The position numbers were made by a program, and so were the translations under genes. Positions 23,472 to 35,775 of a stretch of DNA of 64,000 nt are shown in pieces. The notes under the pieces are model-generated. The model made no database searches. It was not told the DNA's origin and worked only from the letters and a program-made list of their open reading frames with translations. The stretch comes from Uloborus plumipes (taxonomy: Eukaryota; Arthropoda; Arachnida; Araneae; Uloboridae). The stretch covers positions 62,001-126,000 of the forward strand of contig JAXGGA010002193.1 of the NCBI GenBank assembly GCA_038373865.1, written 5' to 3'. Within the stretch, counting starts at the first letter, position 1, and each line of letters begins with the position of its first letter.

Positions 23472-25850
23472 CAAAAATATAAAGCTCAAATCGTTTTACC
23501 GAATTTACTTGCAAAGAGTAAAAAAATCAACCGATTGATCACAACTTTTTAAAAACCAACAACGAAAACATCCATTGACAATCTCACGAAAATGTTATGA
23601 AAAGAAACAAATTAATTTCCAACAACAGGGACAAAGGATATATTTTTAAAAATAATGCCAAACGTTACATAAAAATGGAAAATAATTAATTTCTTAAAAA
23701 TTCAGTTACTTTATACAAAAAGTTTGTCCACCACATTTTTCTCCGGTAAATCTCCGGAACAAAAAACGAAGCTGATGAAGTTTTTAATTAAATCCTCATT
23801 TAGGAACTTAAAGTTAAAGAACGAAATATGCCTTTTATATTTATATAACATTTTCAATTAGTTTTTCCTGTTTCTTGTTAAATGTTGCAAAAGTTAATAT
23901 CACAAAGAAGGCAATCACAGAACACCACACGCTAGAAACCATTCAAAATTTTACAAAATATGTCTAATTTTTCGAATCTGAGACTAGTATTGGAATTTTT
24001 CTTTGAAAAACGGATTTTGTTTCGAAACAACAGGTGGTCGATAATGTCTCTTACGTTCCCACAGCAACTGCTGCCATGGAGATCTCGTAAAATTTTTTTA
24101 ATGTTGCACAGATGCACAGAGCAAGAGCGCGGAAAATTAGTTTTGCTGGTCATCCTTTAGTTCCGATTGATTGTGATTTCATTTTATTTGTGCGTATCTC
24201 TTTAAATAATGAATATGTTGAGCTTTATTTATTCTCAATAAGGTGATTTATTATGAAGTTTATGTTGTTTAAAATATACTGCTCAATGTCGGGAAAGACC
24301 TTTGATATTTAAAAATGAGCTATCCTTGGCATCCTTACTGTTAAGTCATACTTAATATTTAGATAAATTAAAATAGGTTATTTATAACTGATAAAATTCA
24401 GTACAATTTAGATTTCTTTGAACGATAACTTAAAATTTTATCGTACAAAAAAACTTTTTTTATAATTTTTTTTTTCTATTATCTATTAATTTTTCAGTAG
24501 TTTTAATAAAGTAAGATCAGCTAAAGCAAATGTAAACAAACTGTGTTTTGAAAAATGGAAATAAATTGCATTTTACAAAAAACACTGAGGCGAATGGAAA
24601 CAAGATTTTATTTCCTAAGAAACAATCATGAAGTCAGATGTTCAAATTTAGGAAAATAAATTTAAAACATGCACTATATTTATTAGTTATAATAAATTGT
24701 GACTTTACTATCATAAAAAAATATTTCTTTGACTATTTATTTACATTAAGGTCTATTTAAGTTTAAATTTTTAATCGTCAAAGATTTTCAGACAATATTT
24801 CACCAGCAAAAAAACTCTACTTATACAGAAATGAAATTACAAGTTTTCACTCTAAATTATTTAATTAATCCTAATGAAATTAGGTACAAATGTGAGTATT
24901 TAACATTCATTTAGAAAACCGTCTTCGCGACTTTCAGAAAATAAAGCTGCTATCTTACAAATAGTGTTTAAATGAAATAAACCCGCTTTTATTAAACCAA
25001 AACACCTGGTTTAAACCAAAAAAATGTTTTTTCTTTTTTTCTCAAAAAAAAGTATTTTTACCAACCCTGTACCCAAACTACAGTTTTAGAAAAGTCAGAA
25101 ACCATTTTCTTAAAAACAGGGTTATTTGCCAGGTTTAAAACTTTTTCAAACGGTTTGTTGTTTTTACTGAACTTATTTCAAAGCTAAAAACTCGTTAAAA
25201 GTAATTGTAGTAAACGAGAAAAGAATTGACAATTCTTTCGCATGTTCCTGGATGGGTTTTCTAAAACTACTCTCCATGCATCGAAAGAAATCGTATATTT
25301 TCTGAAAATTGAAATGGCTTCTTCACAGTTTATAAAATGAAAAAGCTACAACATATAAGCACAAAAACATATTCTTCCCATTTATTTAAACTTTTTTTTT
25401 TTTTTTTTTTTGGAAATGCCTGAGATGCTCAAATTCGTTTTTCGATATAAAACAAAGAACGCATTTTGCAAGCGATTATAAAAGAATAAAAGAGACCGAA
25501 GAAAAGAGTTATAAGTTCAGAGTCCCCCTTTTCGTTCAAACACTATTGAATTTTGGATATTTCTCCATAAAAGACATTGAATGGGAACATTTTCTGTAGG
25601 CAAGATGAGTTTTTATCAAATGAAAATATCTTCATACATTAATAGCTGTCTATTTACTTTAAATTTAATATTATAGAAAAAAGAAATGTTTTAAGATATT
25701 GTCAAGAGAAATTTATGAACATATTATTATTATTTAAAAGAATGAACTAACATGCAGCGTTCATATCGTTCATGGGTTGTTATAGCGGCACAACTCAAAA
25801 AAAAATCATGTTTTGGAATATGTGGGTTTAAACTTTTCATTGCTTTAGGA
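23472..25850. other. AT-rich DNA, ~2.4 kb without features
   Basis: Contains a 22-bp poly-T (about 25389) and other homopolymer runs. A 66-codon plus-strand frame at 23960-24160 has no recognisable motif. Nothing else supported. Confidence 0.5.
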
Positions 25851-25854
25851 GTTG

Positions 25855-26215
25855 TGCTACACTGTAAATAGTGAGTGTTATTTTTACAGTATAAATGCAG
25901 CTAATTTTGTAGTAATAAACTGCAAACATTGCTAATTTTACAGTAATAAACTGCAAAACTTCTAATTTTGCAGTATATTACCGCGCATTTTAGTCTTAAA
26001 CTGGAAACTCTGCTGCCAGGATTATACTGCTGTTTTTACAGTATGATGCAGCTAAATTTCATTTCAATAAACTGTAAAATTTCTAACTTTACAGTAAGAA
26101 ACTGAAAAATTGCTAGTTTTATAGTTTATTACTGTGCATTTTACAGTTTTAAATTGGAACCTCGACTGCCAGTATTATACTGTATAAACAACAGTTCATT
26201 TTTTGTAGTATAGTA
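25855..26215. repeat. Tandem ACAGT/ACTGT-rich repeat, two ~160-bp units
   Basis: Units starting near 25885 and 26035 share AATAAACTGYAAA, TTTTACAGT, TTACYGCGCATTTT, TGGAAMCTC and GCCAG(G/T)ATTATACTG in order. A third copy is at 33757-33905. The repeated inverted ACAGT/ACTGT motifs let each unit fold. Probably a MITE-type family. Confidence 0.8.
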
Positions 26216-28013
26216 TTGCTAAGAACAAGAATGTATATTTTCATATTTATCCCTGCTTTAAATCCAAAACGATTGGTTTTTGGGTTGTAGAACTATCGCA
26301 GTCTCTGAGCGATATATGTCATCGTTCAATTTTTTTGCTTATCAAAGAACTGATAACTTAATTTTTTAACAAGTTAACTGTGCATTTCCTAGCACATTTG
26401 CTATTTTAAGTTCAGTTTATTTAAGCATTCCTCTTTTATAATCCGTTAACAAATCTTTCAATCTGCTGTTAGCAGAACGAAACGTTTTCCCTCTGTAAAA
26501 TGATAGTTGCAGCGATTTCATTTTATTCGATCATTTTACAGAAAATAACTCATTTTGCTTTCAATTTAAAATTTCGACAATGATTTTAAATTTTAAAAAT
26601 TATTTTCGAAAGTTGGAACTTTAGAAAATATATTTAACGACGGGTGATGTTTATCGAGTTTGGTATTACATTTTCAGAGGATAGATTATTCTTGGAATCG
26701 CAGAGAATGTTTTCTGACTTAAAAACCGTCTTAAATTTGAGATTAGATTGTCAAAAGTTTTTTTAAATTTTGAGCCGTAAAAAATATTTTCAGCGTCTTT
26801 CGGACTTTTTTTACAGGTTTAAAGCGATGAACTTTAAACTAAATTTTACAATCTGCATTAAAATGTTTTAGTGTAAATTACGTCAAAACTGTGTACAACG
26901 CTTTAAATGTAAAAGAACTGGTAATTTAATAGTTACCTTTTCAACACACGATACGCAAAAATAAATACTCCAAGCTTCGATAGCTTAAGAAATAGAGCAC
27001 AAGGATTTTTTTCCCTTTTTTGTGTGTGAATATTATTTTCAACAAGCTCTTAATACTGCGCATTACAAGGAGATTCATGCATTTAGACACAATATGTATT
27101 TAAGATTACCTCCATAAAATGCTCAATGATTTTTTAAGGAAGTATTTCGACAGAGCAAACGCAATAAAATAGAATGCAAAAGCTCTTATTAAACAATAGG
27201 CTTTAAACACTTTTCAATTTCAAGTTATTCAAATAAAGTATAAATACCAACAGATCCAATTTATTTTTTTAAATTTTTATTGCCTTTAAAGCATTGAAGA
27301 TGCATTAAACAGAATGCCTATTAAAAACAATGGCTGGCCTTCTGGAATTATAAAAACATCCAAACAGGTTTTAATTTAAATTTTGAGATTTGAAATTTCT
27401 TTTTTTACTCACTGAAGCAAAATTTAGCGTTTTCCCCCTACTTTTATTTAAATGTGATTATTGAACGTGTGGGCATCACTTAACAAAATTACATTTTTGA
27501 GGTAAACCGTGCAACCATTGACAGCACAGTTACTAGTAAATATTTCATAACACATTATGGAATCTTAAAAATGTTTTACCATATTCATCCATATAAAAAG
27601 TAATAAAATTTTTAAGTACGTGTGATTCTTTATCATAACCAGTGAATTTAAGTTATTTTCAAAAGTATTTCGTTTACATTAATAAAACTTCCTAAAAAAT
27701 TCAAAAACCTCAAAATTATTGAAATATTTTGGCATAATTTTCGTATGATATTTATAAAATATCGTATAAATCTGGAAAGAAAGGCTGAAGTCTATGCAAA
27801 GTTATAACTTTTTTTAAAAAACGAGAGAATTGTCTACAATGCAGTATATAAGCGCAGAAGGAAAAAATAACTTTTACAAAATATTCCTAAAGTGTCATTC
27901 CATAGTGACTAACGTAACATTCAGAGCTGATTTTGTAACTGTTTTTACTTGTAACTTAAAGGATAAAAAATGTTTTTTAGTTATGCTGGTGGATTTGCAC
28001 TGTACATAGTATC
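26216..28013. other. AT-rich DNA without firm features
   Basis: No coding seen. A GTGACTAACGTAACATT string at about 27906 recurs at about 29569 and, altered, 29757, on the far side of the fold-back copy 2. The fold-back may have inserted into a member of another repeat family. Confidence 0.45.
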
Positions 28014-28015
28014 TA

Positions 28016-29488
28016 CACTGCGATGCAAAAGTTTAGACAAAATGCAAATATGTGAATAAAAAGAAAACTATTCAACGAAATGCTTTCAAATTTCTACTGC
28101 AGGTACACAATATGTTCCCAAATACGTGTCTGGAGCCCTTAAAACTAGAACTGGAATCAAATTTTGGATATTACAAAAGACATTTTTTTTTACATTGTTG
28201 CAAAAGTTTAGACAATAGTCAGATTTTATGCAAATATCTCTTGAAATGTGATTGGTGGAGGAAATGCGGGACTTTATTATTCATTTATAAAGTGCAGAGA
28301 TTGCTGAATAAATAATCAAAATCTCAAAAGCTCTGTAGTTCTCGTGTAAAGAAGATGAGAAAGTTTGGAAGCCGAAATTTGAAAATGAACCTTTATTAAT
28401 TTTTCGTCTTTTAAATCGGCTCTACTATTGTAGTACATTGTTTTTTACTTTGTGGAGATCAAATTCACACATGCGTATCGATCAAAATGTCCAAGAAAAA
28501 TTATATTTCTTAAGGAGGAAGGAATTGAAAAAACGGCTCAGACTGACGATTCGCCCCTTAATCCTACAAAACTTTAACTTGGGTCAAAAACAGCACGTGA
28601 CAGCATAAGTAGATGAACCATTGAATCGGAATGCAGAAAAAAAAACAAAGAATTCTGCCTGATCCTTTTCGGACAGAGTATCCAAAATAAGCCTGATTTT
28701 AATGTGAAAAGCAGCATATGTATCATCGTGACTAAAAAATGAATGGTACTTTCTTTGATAAAAATTATTAAAATTGGGATGGCCTAGATGGATTATAATT
28801 CTTTTCGCGGGACTTGAGAAATATCCAATGATCATATGCTGTGCTGCTTTTACCAATAAATTCTGGCTTATTTGGGACACTCTGTCCGAACAGGCTCAAA
28901 CACAATTCTTCGTTTTTTTTTTTTTATGCATTCCGATTCAGTTGTTCATCTAATTATGCTGCCACGTGCTGTTTTTGGCCCAAGTGGAAAATTTGTAGGA
29001 TTAGGGACAAATCGTCAGTTCGAGCCGTTTTTCCAATTCCTTCATCTTTAAGAAATATATTTTTTCTTGGTCTTTTGACCAATACGAATTAGAAGACAAA
29101 AAAATTATAAAGTAGGTTCATTTTCAAATTTCAGCTTCCAAACTTTCTCATCTTCTTTACACGAGAACTACAGAGCTTTTGAGATTTTGATTATTTAGTC
29201 AGCAACCTCTGCACTTTATAAATGAATAATAAAGTCCCGCATTTCCTCCACCAATCACATTTCAAGAGATATTTGCATAAAATCTGACTATTGTCTAAAC
29301 TTTTGCAACAATGTAAAAAAATGTATTTTGTAATATCCAAAATTTGATTCCAGTTCTAGTTTTAAGAGCTCCAGACACGTATTTGGGACCATATTGTGTA
29401 CCTGCAGTAGAAATTTGAAAGCATTTCGTTGAATAGTTTTCTTTTTATTCACATATTTGCCATTTGTCTAAACTTTTGCATCGCAGTG
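28016..29488. mobile_element. Giant fold-back element of Tc1/mariner type, copy 2
   Basis: Same family as 21940-23469. TA flanks both sides (28014-28015 and 29489-29490), with CACTGCGATGCAAAAGTTTA ends, long imperfect arms and the same spacer (GGGATGGCCTAGATGGATTA). Length is 1473 bp. Relative to copy 1 it has a deletion in the right arm near 29080. The internal GCAAAAGTTTAGACAA direct repeats are retained in both arms. No coding capacity. Confidence 0.88.
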
Positions 29489-29490
29489 TA

Positions 29491-30215
29491 TGTATCATTT
29501 CTGCTAAGAATTAAAAAAAAAAATACTGGCAGTAGATATTTTTTCAACCAAAATAGCAGTGTGACTAACGTAACATTTTTGCATCCCTGAAAATTAATGC
29601 TCATGTTGTGGGGCAAAAATTTCTCAAAGTTAAGCAAGTGTTAAAAATTGAATGATATATTTGAAAAATGTGTAAAGTTGGCTTTTCAAAACATGAAACA
29701 TATTTGTTAAATCTTAATTTTTTTAGCCTTAATTGTCACTTTTATTCAAGATGGCGTGTGACTAACGTTACTAATTTTACATTAGCTACCAGTTTTTTTT
29801 TTTTGGCTCTCTTTGCTTTATAAGAGAATTTTTGCCTCCAACTCGACTACTTTCGTATTCCATGCTGATGAGAGCACAATAAGCTCGAGACAGCTGTCCT
29901 TGGATCGAAATAGCCCAGTTGGCGGTATATTGCACATTACAAACTATTTAGTATGGCTAATCTCAGTGATAATTACAAAACTTTTTCAATTTTTTTTCAC
30001 TTCTTGATTTTTATTTATTTATTTATTTAATTATTTTTTGATGCTTTTTTCGCTTCGGTATTTTTTTTTTCTTCGGCTGAGGTTAACATTTCTATATAAT
30101 GACAAGAAAGCTTTTTGAAATTTCCAAATGCAAAACTTAAAATTGTTAGATAATGTCTGAATTTAAATCTATCTCTCAAGTTATACCGATCGTTACAAGT
30201 ACAGTTAAACATCTC
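29491..30215. other. AT-rich DNA without firm features
   Basis: Contains two GTGACTAACG motifs (see 26216-28013) and low-complexity T/ATTT stretches near 30000. No coding seen. Confidence 0.45.
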
Positions 30216-30760
30216 TCAAATTCTTCTTTACTCCAGACGTTTCTCATTCTCGTTCCAATCTTTCAAACAAACGGCTTAGAGCGAGATCTTTCAGGAAAAA
30301 AGGAATTTCACAGAATGGGAGTTCGGTCCACTGAGGCATAAATGATAGACAAGTACGAGATAGAGCGGGAACGTGAAGAGGCATCATCATCCGTGAAATG
30401 GAAGTTTTCATGAAAGTATGAAAATTCTATAGAACGCATGAATTGCTGAATTCTCCGGGATACGGTTATGTCTCCGTGTTTGAGATGAGAAGCACGAATT
30501 CGGAAAAGAGCGGAAAGAAGTATTGTATTAATTATTTACCGATTTTTTTATCGAAAAATTTCGAAATTGCGATTTAATTAGTAATAGATATGGAAATATA
30601 ATACCACGTGTAAAAAAAAATAGCTGTCGTGGCCGTCACGAAACTTTCTTCTATATCTCTCTTATGAATTCCGGTTACGAAATAAAATACTCGCCCGAAT
30701 AGTTGGAGACAGCTCCAATTTCCCAATTATCGTAATACCCCTGCAAATGCAGAATCAATG
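30216..30760. promoter_or_regulatory. Moderately GC-richer block, possible conserved non-coding DNA
   Basis: Base composition is more balanced than the surroundings and free of homopolymers and repeat structure. Strings such as CCAATTATCGTAAT (about 30721) resemble homeodomain sites. No open frame. The regulatory role is a guess from texture only. Confidence 0.2.
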
Positions 30761-30952
30761 AGCGAAATTGGAAATCATTGCTAAAGCCTTGTTTAGATTA
30801 ATTGCAAACATTTTACTTGTTAGTAAAAAGAAATTGGCAACAGTTAAAAATTTCAAATCATTGAAAGTTTTCAGATGTTTTAATAATTAAATAGCGTGAA
30901 AGCGGTTTTTTAATGAATTTATTCTTCGCATTATTGACTAAGTGCAAAAATC

Positions 30953-31365
30953 ACCCCATCTGAGGCGATTGGCGCCAAAATTTAATCGATACTTGCTTCC
31001 ATATTGGGTTAGTGTTATTCCAAATTTCATTCAAATCGCAGCAATATTTCTCGAGATATAGCAGGTGCAATAACAAAGTAAGCACTTTTGATTGCACGAC
31101 CCCCCTTTAAGCAACTGACACAAAAATTGAATCAGTTCTCGTACTCTTTAACGTCTACTTGAGTAACAATTTTTGTTTGATTTCGTTCATTACTTCTCGA
31201 GATATAGCAGTTATATTAAATAAGAAGAATGCTTAATAACTCTACCCCCCCGATGAAATATTGACACGCAAATTGAATAAGCACCTGTACTCAGTAGGAT
31301 CTACCTATGGACCAATTTTCGTTTGATTCCGCCGGTTACTTCCTGGGATATAGCAATCACCCACG
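30953..31365. repeat. ~146-bp tandem repeat, three diverged units
   Basis: Anchored on TCGAGATATAGCAG at about 31051 and 31197 and its variant TGGGATATAGCAA at about 31344. Each unit also has a C-run, then AAAATTGAAT(C/A)A, a TTTCGTTTGATT(T/C)-type stretch and TTACTTC. Spacing is about 146 bp, close to a nucleosome core. A second array with the same period and C-run layout is at 58770-59105. Confidence 0.85.
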
Positions 31366-31476
31366 CGCAGAAAACGTGCGATTGCTCCACCCCTCTTGGA
31401 AGGATTCGCTGAAAAAAGTCAGGTGCAGCAGTTCACATTGTGGTACATTTTGCTCCAGCGCGGCCACAAAAACTGG

Positions 31477-31592
<116 letters not shown>

Positions 31593-31828
31593 TTTTCCAA
31601 AAATGATCGAAATGGACTCAGCGCACCTCAAAACGTGCAGATCCGTCAAAATTCGACATTCGAAAATTTTCACGAATCCAATACTTACTTCTATACATTA
31701 GATATAGAAGAAAGTAATAAAATGTACAATGCGGGTTTTAGAAATATCTATTACATATATGTTTCAAAATACTTTGCTGTAAAAGACACAGCTATATTTT
31801 TTTCGAACTTAGGAAATTATATTCAAGG

Positions 31829-32879
31829 CTAGCTACGTTGCCCATCTTTGCACGGTCTACCTTGAAAATAAAATTTGTGTCAAGTGATGCATGTTCAAGA
31901 ATCAGTCTTAAATTTAAAAAAATAAATAAAAAAAAAACATTGTGTAAAGTTTCACGTTCCAATAATGGTAACATTTTCTTAAAATCTCCATTAAAACTTA
32001 ATCATTTGTCTCTGAAAGCCCCCATTTGGATGAAGAAAATTTCGTAAAAAAAGTTAACACTTCCCCCAAATGTCTCAGAACTTGAAAGAATAAAAAAAAA
32101 CTAAAAGGATCATTAAAACAAAAGCAAGAGTGCCAAAACAGCTCCATCAGACCCTATAAATTGTGACTAAAAATGGATAACAGTCTCCAAAATCCCCTGT
32201 ACAATCTCGGCATTAGTACTCGAAAGTTCTTTGCTTAGGTGAGGATCCCCATCACAGCAAGGAAAACAGTCCCTAAAGACTTTCTTTAGAAAGAGGACAC
32301 CAGTCCCCCAAACTCTCCAGAAAAGAGAGAAAAACACTCCCTAAATATATGTATTATCACAAGGACATCAGTTTATAAAAGCCTTCGTTAGAATTATGCT
32401 TATATTTTTCAAATAACGTCAACGGTCCTTCTGAAAATATACATCTCGACAAGGAAAATAGTTCTAAAAGTTCCTCTCAGAATGAGAAAAAGTAAATAAA
32501 AGAAAATAGCATCATGATTCAATCTTTTAAACTCCATTACTCTTGGAACAAATTGGTACAAAAAATAAATCAGAAGGGAGAGATTTTAAATTCCCCACCC
32601 CACCATGTCATTCTGTAATGACAGGAAAAGCCTAAAAACAAAAGCAAGAATTTTAATCGTTTACACTCAAACAAAAAATGTCAACAAATGTTTATTCAGT
32701 TATTTCTCGTCAATGATTTAGTGCGAATTGTCACTTTTTTCTCGTTCGAAAGCTCACGTACAGCACTTCCCCGGGTAGCCAATATCCTGCCAAATTCAGC
32801 AAAGCGTAGCGTCGTAAACTGAGGATTAATATAGAGGACATCCACACACACATGAAAAAAAAATTTTTACTTATATAGA
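31829..32879 (-). mobile_element. Non-autonomous Helitron
   Basis: On the minus strand it starts TCTATATAAGTAAAAA at 32879, after an A, and ends near 31829 with GACCGTGCAAAGATGGGCAA then CGTAGCTAG. The same end wording (GTGCAA...GGGCAACG...CTAG) is seen in the 19732 Helitron. The CTAG is followed by C rather than T on that strand, so the 3' boundary is a little less sure. No coding. Length is 1051 bp. Confidence 0.75.
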
Positions 32880-32940
32880 TTATTTCTTCGTAAAAAAATT
32901 TCCATTGGTGTAAATGATTGAACATGGCGCAAAGTTATTC

Positions 32941-33327
32941 ATTGGTGTTGTTGTTGTTGCTTGAACTACGAGGGTATCCAAGTACGAGTAAACAGCATTC
33001 TCTAAATTAACACAGACATACATGGCTTCCATTTACAGAGCATCTCTAAGGAGAAGGCCCAATTCAGCTCAGACAGCACTTGATTGAGGGAAGCACTATC
33101 GATCAACATTTGCATAGTTTTTAACCAAACCAGATGGAGAACAGCTCCTGGTTCCGCAGCCCCAGAGGTATTGATTTGGAATGGAAACTTTAGGACCTTG
33201 TGACCACAACAACTGTAATGCGCACCATTCACCTTTAGCGAACAGGAATGATCTTCGACTGGCTGGTATCAAACCCGGAATCCACCAATTACGTGTTTAA
33301 CGCCTTACTAATCAATTCACCATGGCC
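32941..33327 (-). mobile_element. tRNA-derived SINE
   Basis: Minus strand. The head GGCCATGGTGAATTGATTAG... contains an A-box-like TGATTAGTAAGG and a B-box-like GGTTTGATACC (33265-33275 on the plus strand), the internal RNA polymerase III promoter of a tRNA. A ~250-bp unrelated body follows. The element ends in (CAA)n, seen on the plus strand as GTT repeats at 32946-32960. This head-body-simple-tail order is the SINE layout. The source tRNA cannot be named from the divergent head. Target duplications were not identified. Confidence 0.7.
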
Positions 33328-33756
33328 GTGCATTTACTGTTACAAACTACTTACTCTTTTAACAGGGATTTAAATTTAATTCAGAATGTAGGGGAGATAA
33401 AATAGTTCCATTTTTATTAATAAATATTTTAAAATTACGTTTGTGACAGTAATATAATCCTTTTTTTCAATTCACGGACTTTAACGCAAAATATAAGAAA
33501 AAACTCTTTGAAGTACTAATAATTTAAAAGACAACTAGAATTACGGCTTTGCTGTATAAGCCTTTCTAACAGCCTAAGTTTTAAAAGTACCGGGTCATTA
33601 TATAATATAATGTATTTATAATACGTATAAAACAATATATTCTTCCATCTGTCAAGGCTCTTAATTTAAAACATTTATTGTAGTGGAAAAAACTTAAGGC
33701 AAGTATTCACAATCATAAATGGAATGTACACTGCAGTAAATTAGATGTTGTTTTAA
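33328..33756. other. AT-rich DNA without features
   Basis: Nothing recognised between the SINE and the ACAGT repeat. Confidence 0.45.
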
Positions 33757-33905
33757 CAGAGTGTACAGTAATTTTACTGTAATAAACTGTAAAATTGCTA
33801 GTTTTACAGTTATAAACTGTAAAATACCTAGTTTTACAGTTTATTACTGCGATTTACTGTTTTAAACTGGGAACCTCTGCTATCAGTATTATACTGTAAA
33901 AACAA
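33757..33905. repeat. ACAGT/ACTGT-rich repeat, third copy
   Basis: Single unit of the family at 25855-26215. It shares AATAAACTGTAAAATTGCTA, TTTATTACTGCG and CAGTATTATACTGTA. Confidence 0.8.
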
Positions 33906-33982
33906 CAGCTTTTTTGAAGTTAAAAATGCAAGACAACGTGTCTACAAGTACAAATAAAGGTTAAAAAAGAGTTAGAAAACTC

Positions 33983-34036
33983 TAGCAGATAGCTATTTCG
34001 GGGCTATTATGAATGAAGCCCCATCATCAGTGCAAA
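33983..34036 (-). ncRNA. Hammerhead-ribozyme-like core in the PLE 3' region
   Basis: On the minus strand CTGATGA (34024-34030) is followed by a strong stem, GGGGCT...AGCCCC, then GAAA (33996-33999), then a TAGC-TATCT-GCTA stem. This is the order and spacing of a hammerhead core, and Penelope-like elements are known to carry such ribozymes. The base that should open the cleavage triplet after the last stem is G rather than U, and I could not pair a good stem I. This copy is probably inactive. Confidence 0.45.
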
Positions 34037-34195
34037 AAGATGATGGTTCACTGACACCAGTCAAGTGAACCAGGAATGCGAGAAACGTGAGGGTAAATAA
34101 ACAGAAGAGGAAGAGTAGGTACGCAGAAAACTATTACGTAAATGGTTAGACACGACAACTGCGCAACAAAGATTATGTCACAGACGAAAAAGTTT

Positions 34196-34828
34196 TTAAA
34201 TAAGAGATTTCCAAATGTTCGGGAAAGGAGGGGTGCTAGACAGATCATTGACAACTAAATCAGAATTTTTCCAGATATAATAGGATTCCCAAAAATCTAA
34301 ATCAAAAATCGAAGAACAACTGTGGATAATTTTTGCAGAGGAAAAATCAAAAATATGGCCACATGACCAACAATGTTGGGCAATGGAAGAGCGTTTGAAA
34401 TCCTGTTTTTTAACACAATTTTCATGTTCTTTAACACGGAATTTTAAAGCGCGTCGTGTCTGTCCTATATATGTTAATTTACATTGGCATGAAATATTAT
34501 AAATACCCCATCTATCAAGACCCTGAACAGGATGTTTGAGTTGCGAAAATTGTAATTTGTTTACTGGAGAAAAGGCGACCGAAAAATTGAACTTTTTTTA
34601 AATTCTGGCAATCTGAAAGCTGATTCTGGGAAAATATGGTAAAACAACGGTGTTGGAATAGTTCTCACAATTAGGTGTTTGATTTCGACCAGTAGGATTG
34701 ATTAATTTCTTATAAATGTTATCTATAACACTGACAACAGCTTTTTTGCAGAGTAGTAACATACCAATAATACACCGATAATATAAAGGCCTCCAATAAT
34801 TATTCACAATTTCTAACCGACAGTGCAT
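34196..34828 (-). pseudogene. Penelope-like element 3' half with GIY-YIG endonuclease
   Basis: One minus-strand frame of 210 codons, interrupted only by a TAA at 34598-34600. The upstream part reads like the end of a PLE reverse transcriptase, closing with VVLPYFPRISFQ (the LPY.....S motif). The downstream part carries the GIY-YIG nuclease that nicks target DNA: WGIYNISCQCKLTYIGQTRR, then FRVKEHE, then IAQHCWSCGH. The frame ends at a stop at 34196, followed by a 3' region with a hammerhead-like core. The element is 5' truncated, as is usual for PLEs. GIY-YIG, YIG and EH residues are intact in this piece. Confidence 0.88.
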
Positions 34829-34907
34829 ATTCTTAACTCAAATCTACACATTTTAGCAGAAAAATTTGCATTTTTAGAACAAAATGTTAAGTTAACGATT
34901 ATCTAAC

Positions 34908-35026
34908 CAGGGCCCGCGCTAAAAATTTGCCACATCGCCAAATGCTATGAAAATGTAAATCCGGCGAAAAAAACTGAGAAGGTTAAATTATTCGCGAATG
35001 GAAGATTCTCCCTAGCGCGAGCCCTG
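34908..35026. mobile_element. hAT-like MITE (CAGGGC ends)
   Basis: The left end CAGGGCCCGCGCTA and right end TAGCGCGAGCCCTG are inverted partners. 119 bp, no coding. CAG-starting ends suggest hAT, but no clean 8-bp target duplication was seen. Confidence 0.65.
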
Positions 35027-35175
35027 TTAATGTTTAACTATTAATATGCAACATTTATTTTCTTAAAATCCCACTTCGAATAAAAATAGTAAGAAATAAG
35101 TAAATAAAAATATTTCTTGGTGCATTTTCATTTTTAAAACAATTAGCAACTTATAAAAGTCTATGTATTTTACTG

Positions 35176-35775
35176 CAGGGGCATTTCACGGTATTTGTGA
35201 CATAGGGGTGTCCGTAACCAAACTTTTTAAAAGTTTAAAATTTTTATATGTATTGAAAAAGTACATTCTAAAGTATATGAATATCATATTGTTTTCATAG
35301 TACACTTTATGTTATGCTTGTAATTGTACTCAGAACATTGAAAATGCAACTTTCACTGTTACGGACTCTACATTGAATTTTTCTTTAAAAACTAAACTTT
35401 TATTCCAATTATTGTTACGAACTCTACAGCCACCATTTTCACAATCCATATTTTTTTATAGAACGCACTGTTTGATTAAAATTGTTAGCTGTATTAGAGG
35501 TGAGCCTTTACTTTATCTGTCTCAAGTACCAGTTTTGGCTTAAAAATCGATTTAAGCTAGATTTAAAGAAAAATTCAATGTAGAGTTTGTAACAGTGAAA
35601 ATTGCATTTTCAATGTTCTGAGTGCAATTACAAACATAATATAAAGTGTACTATGAAAACAATATGATATTCATATACTTTAGAATGTACTTTTTCAATA
35701 TATATAAAAATTTTAAACTTTTAAAAAGTTTTGTTACGGACACTCTTATATCACAAATACCGTGAAATGCCCCTG
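35176..35775. mobile_element. Fold-back element with ~210-bp arms
   Basis: The ends CAGGGGCATTTCACGGTATT and their inverse begin arms (35176-35390 and 35568-35775) that are near-perfect reverse complements. The ~180-bp centre repeats a GTTACGGACTC/GTTACGAACTC motif. Length is 600 bp, no coding. No clear target duplication, so the superfamily is open. Confidence 0.85.
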
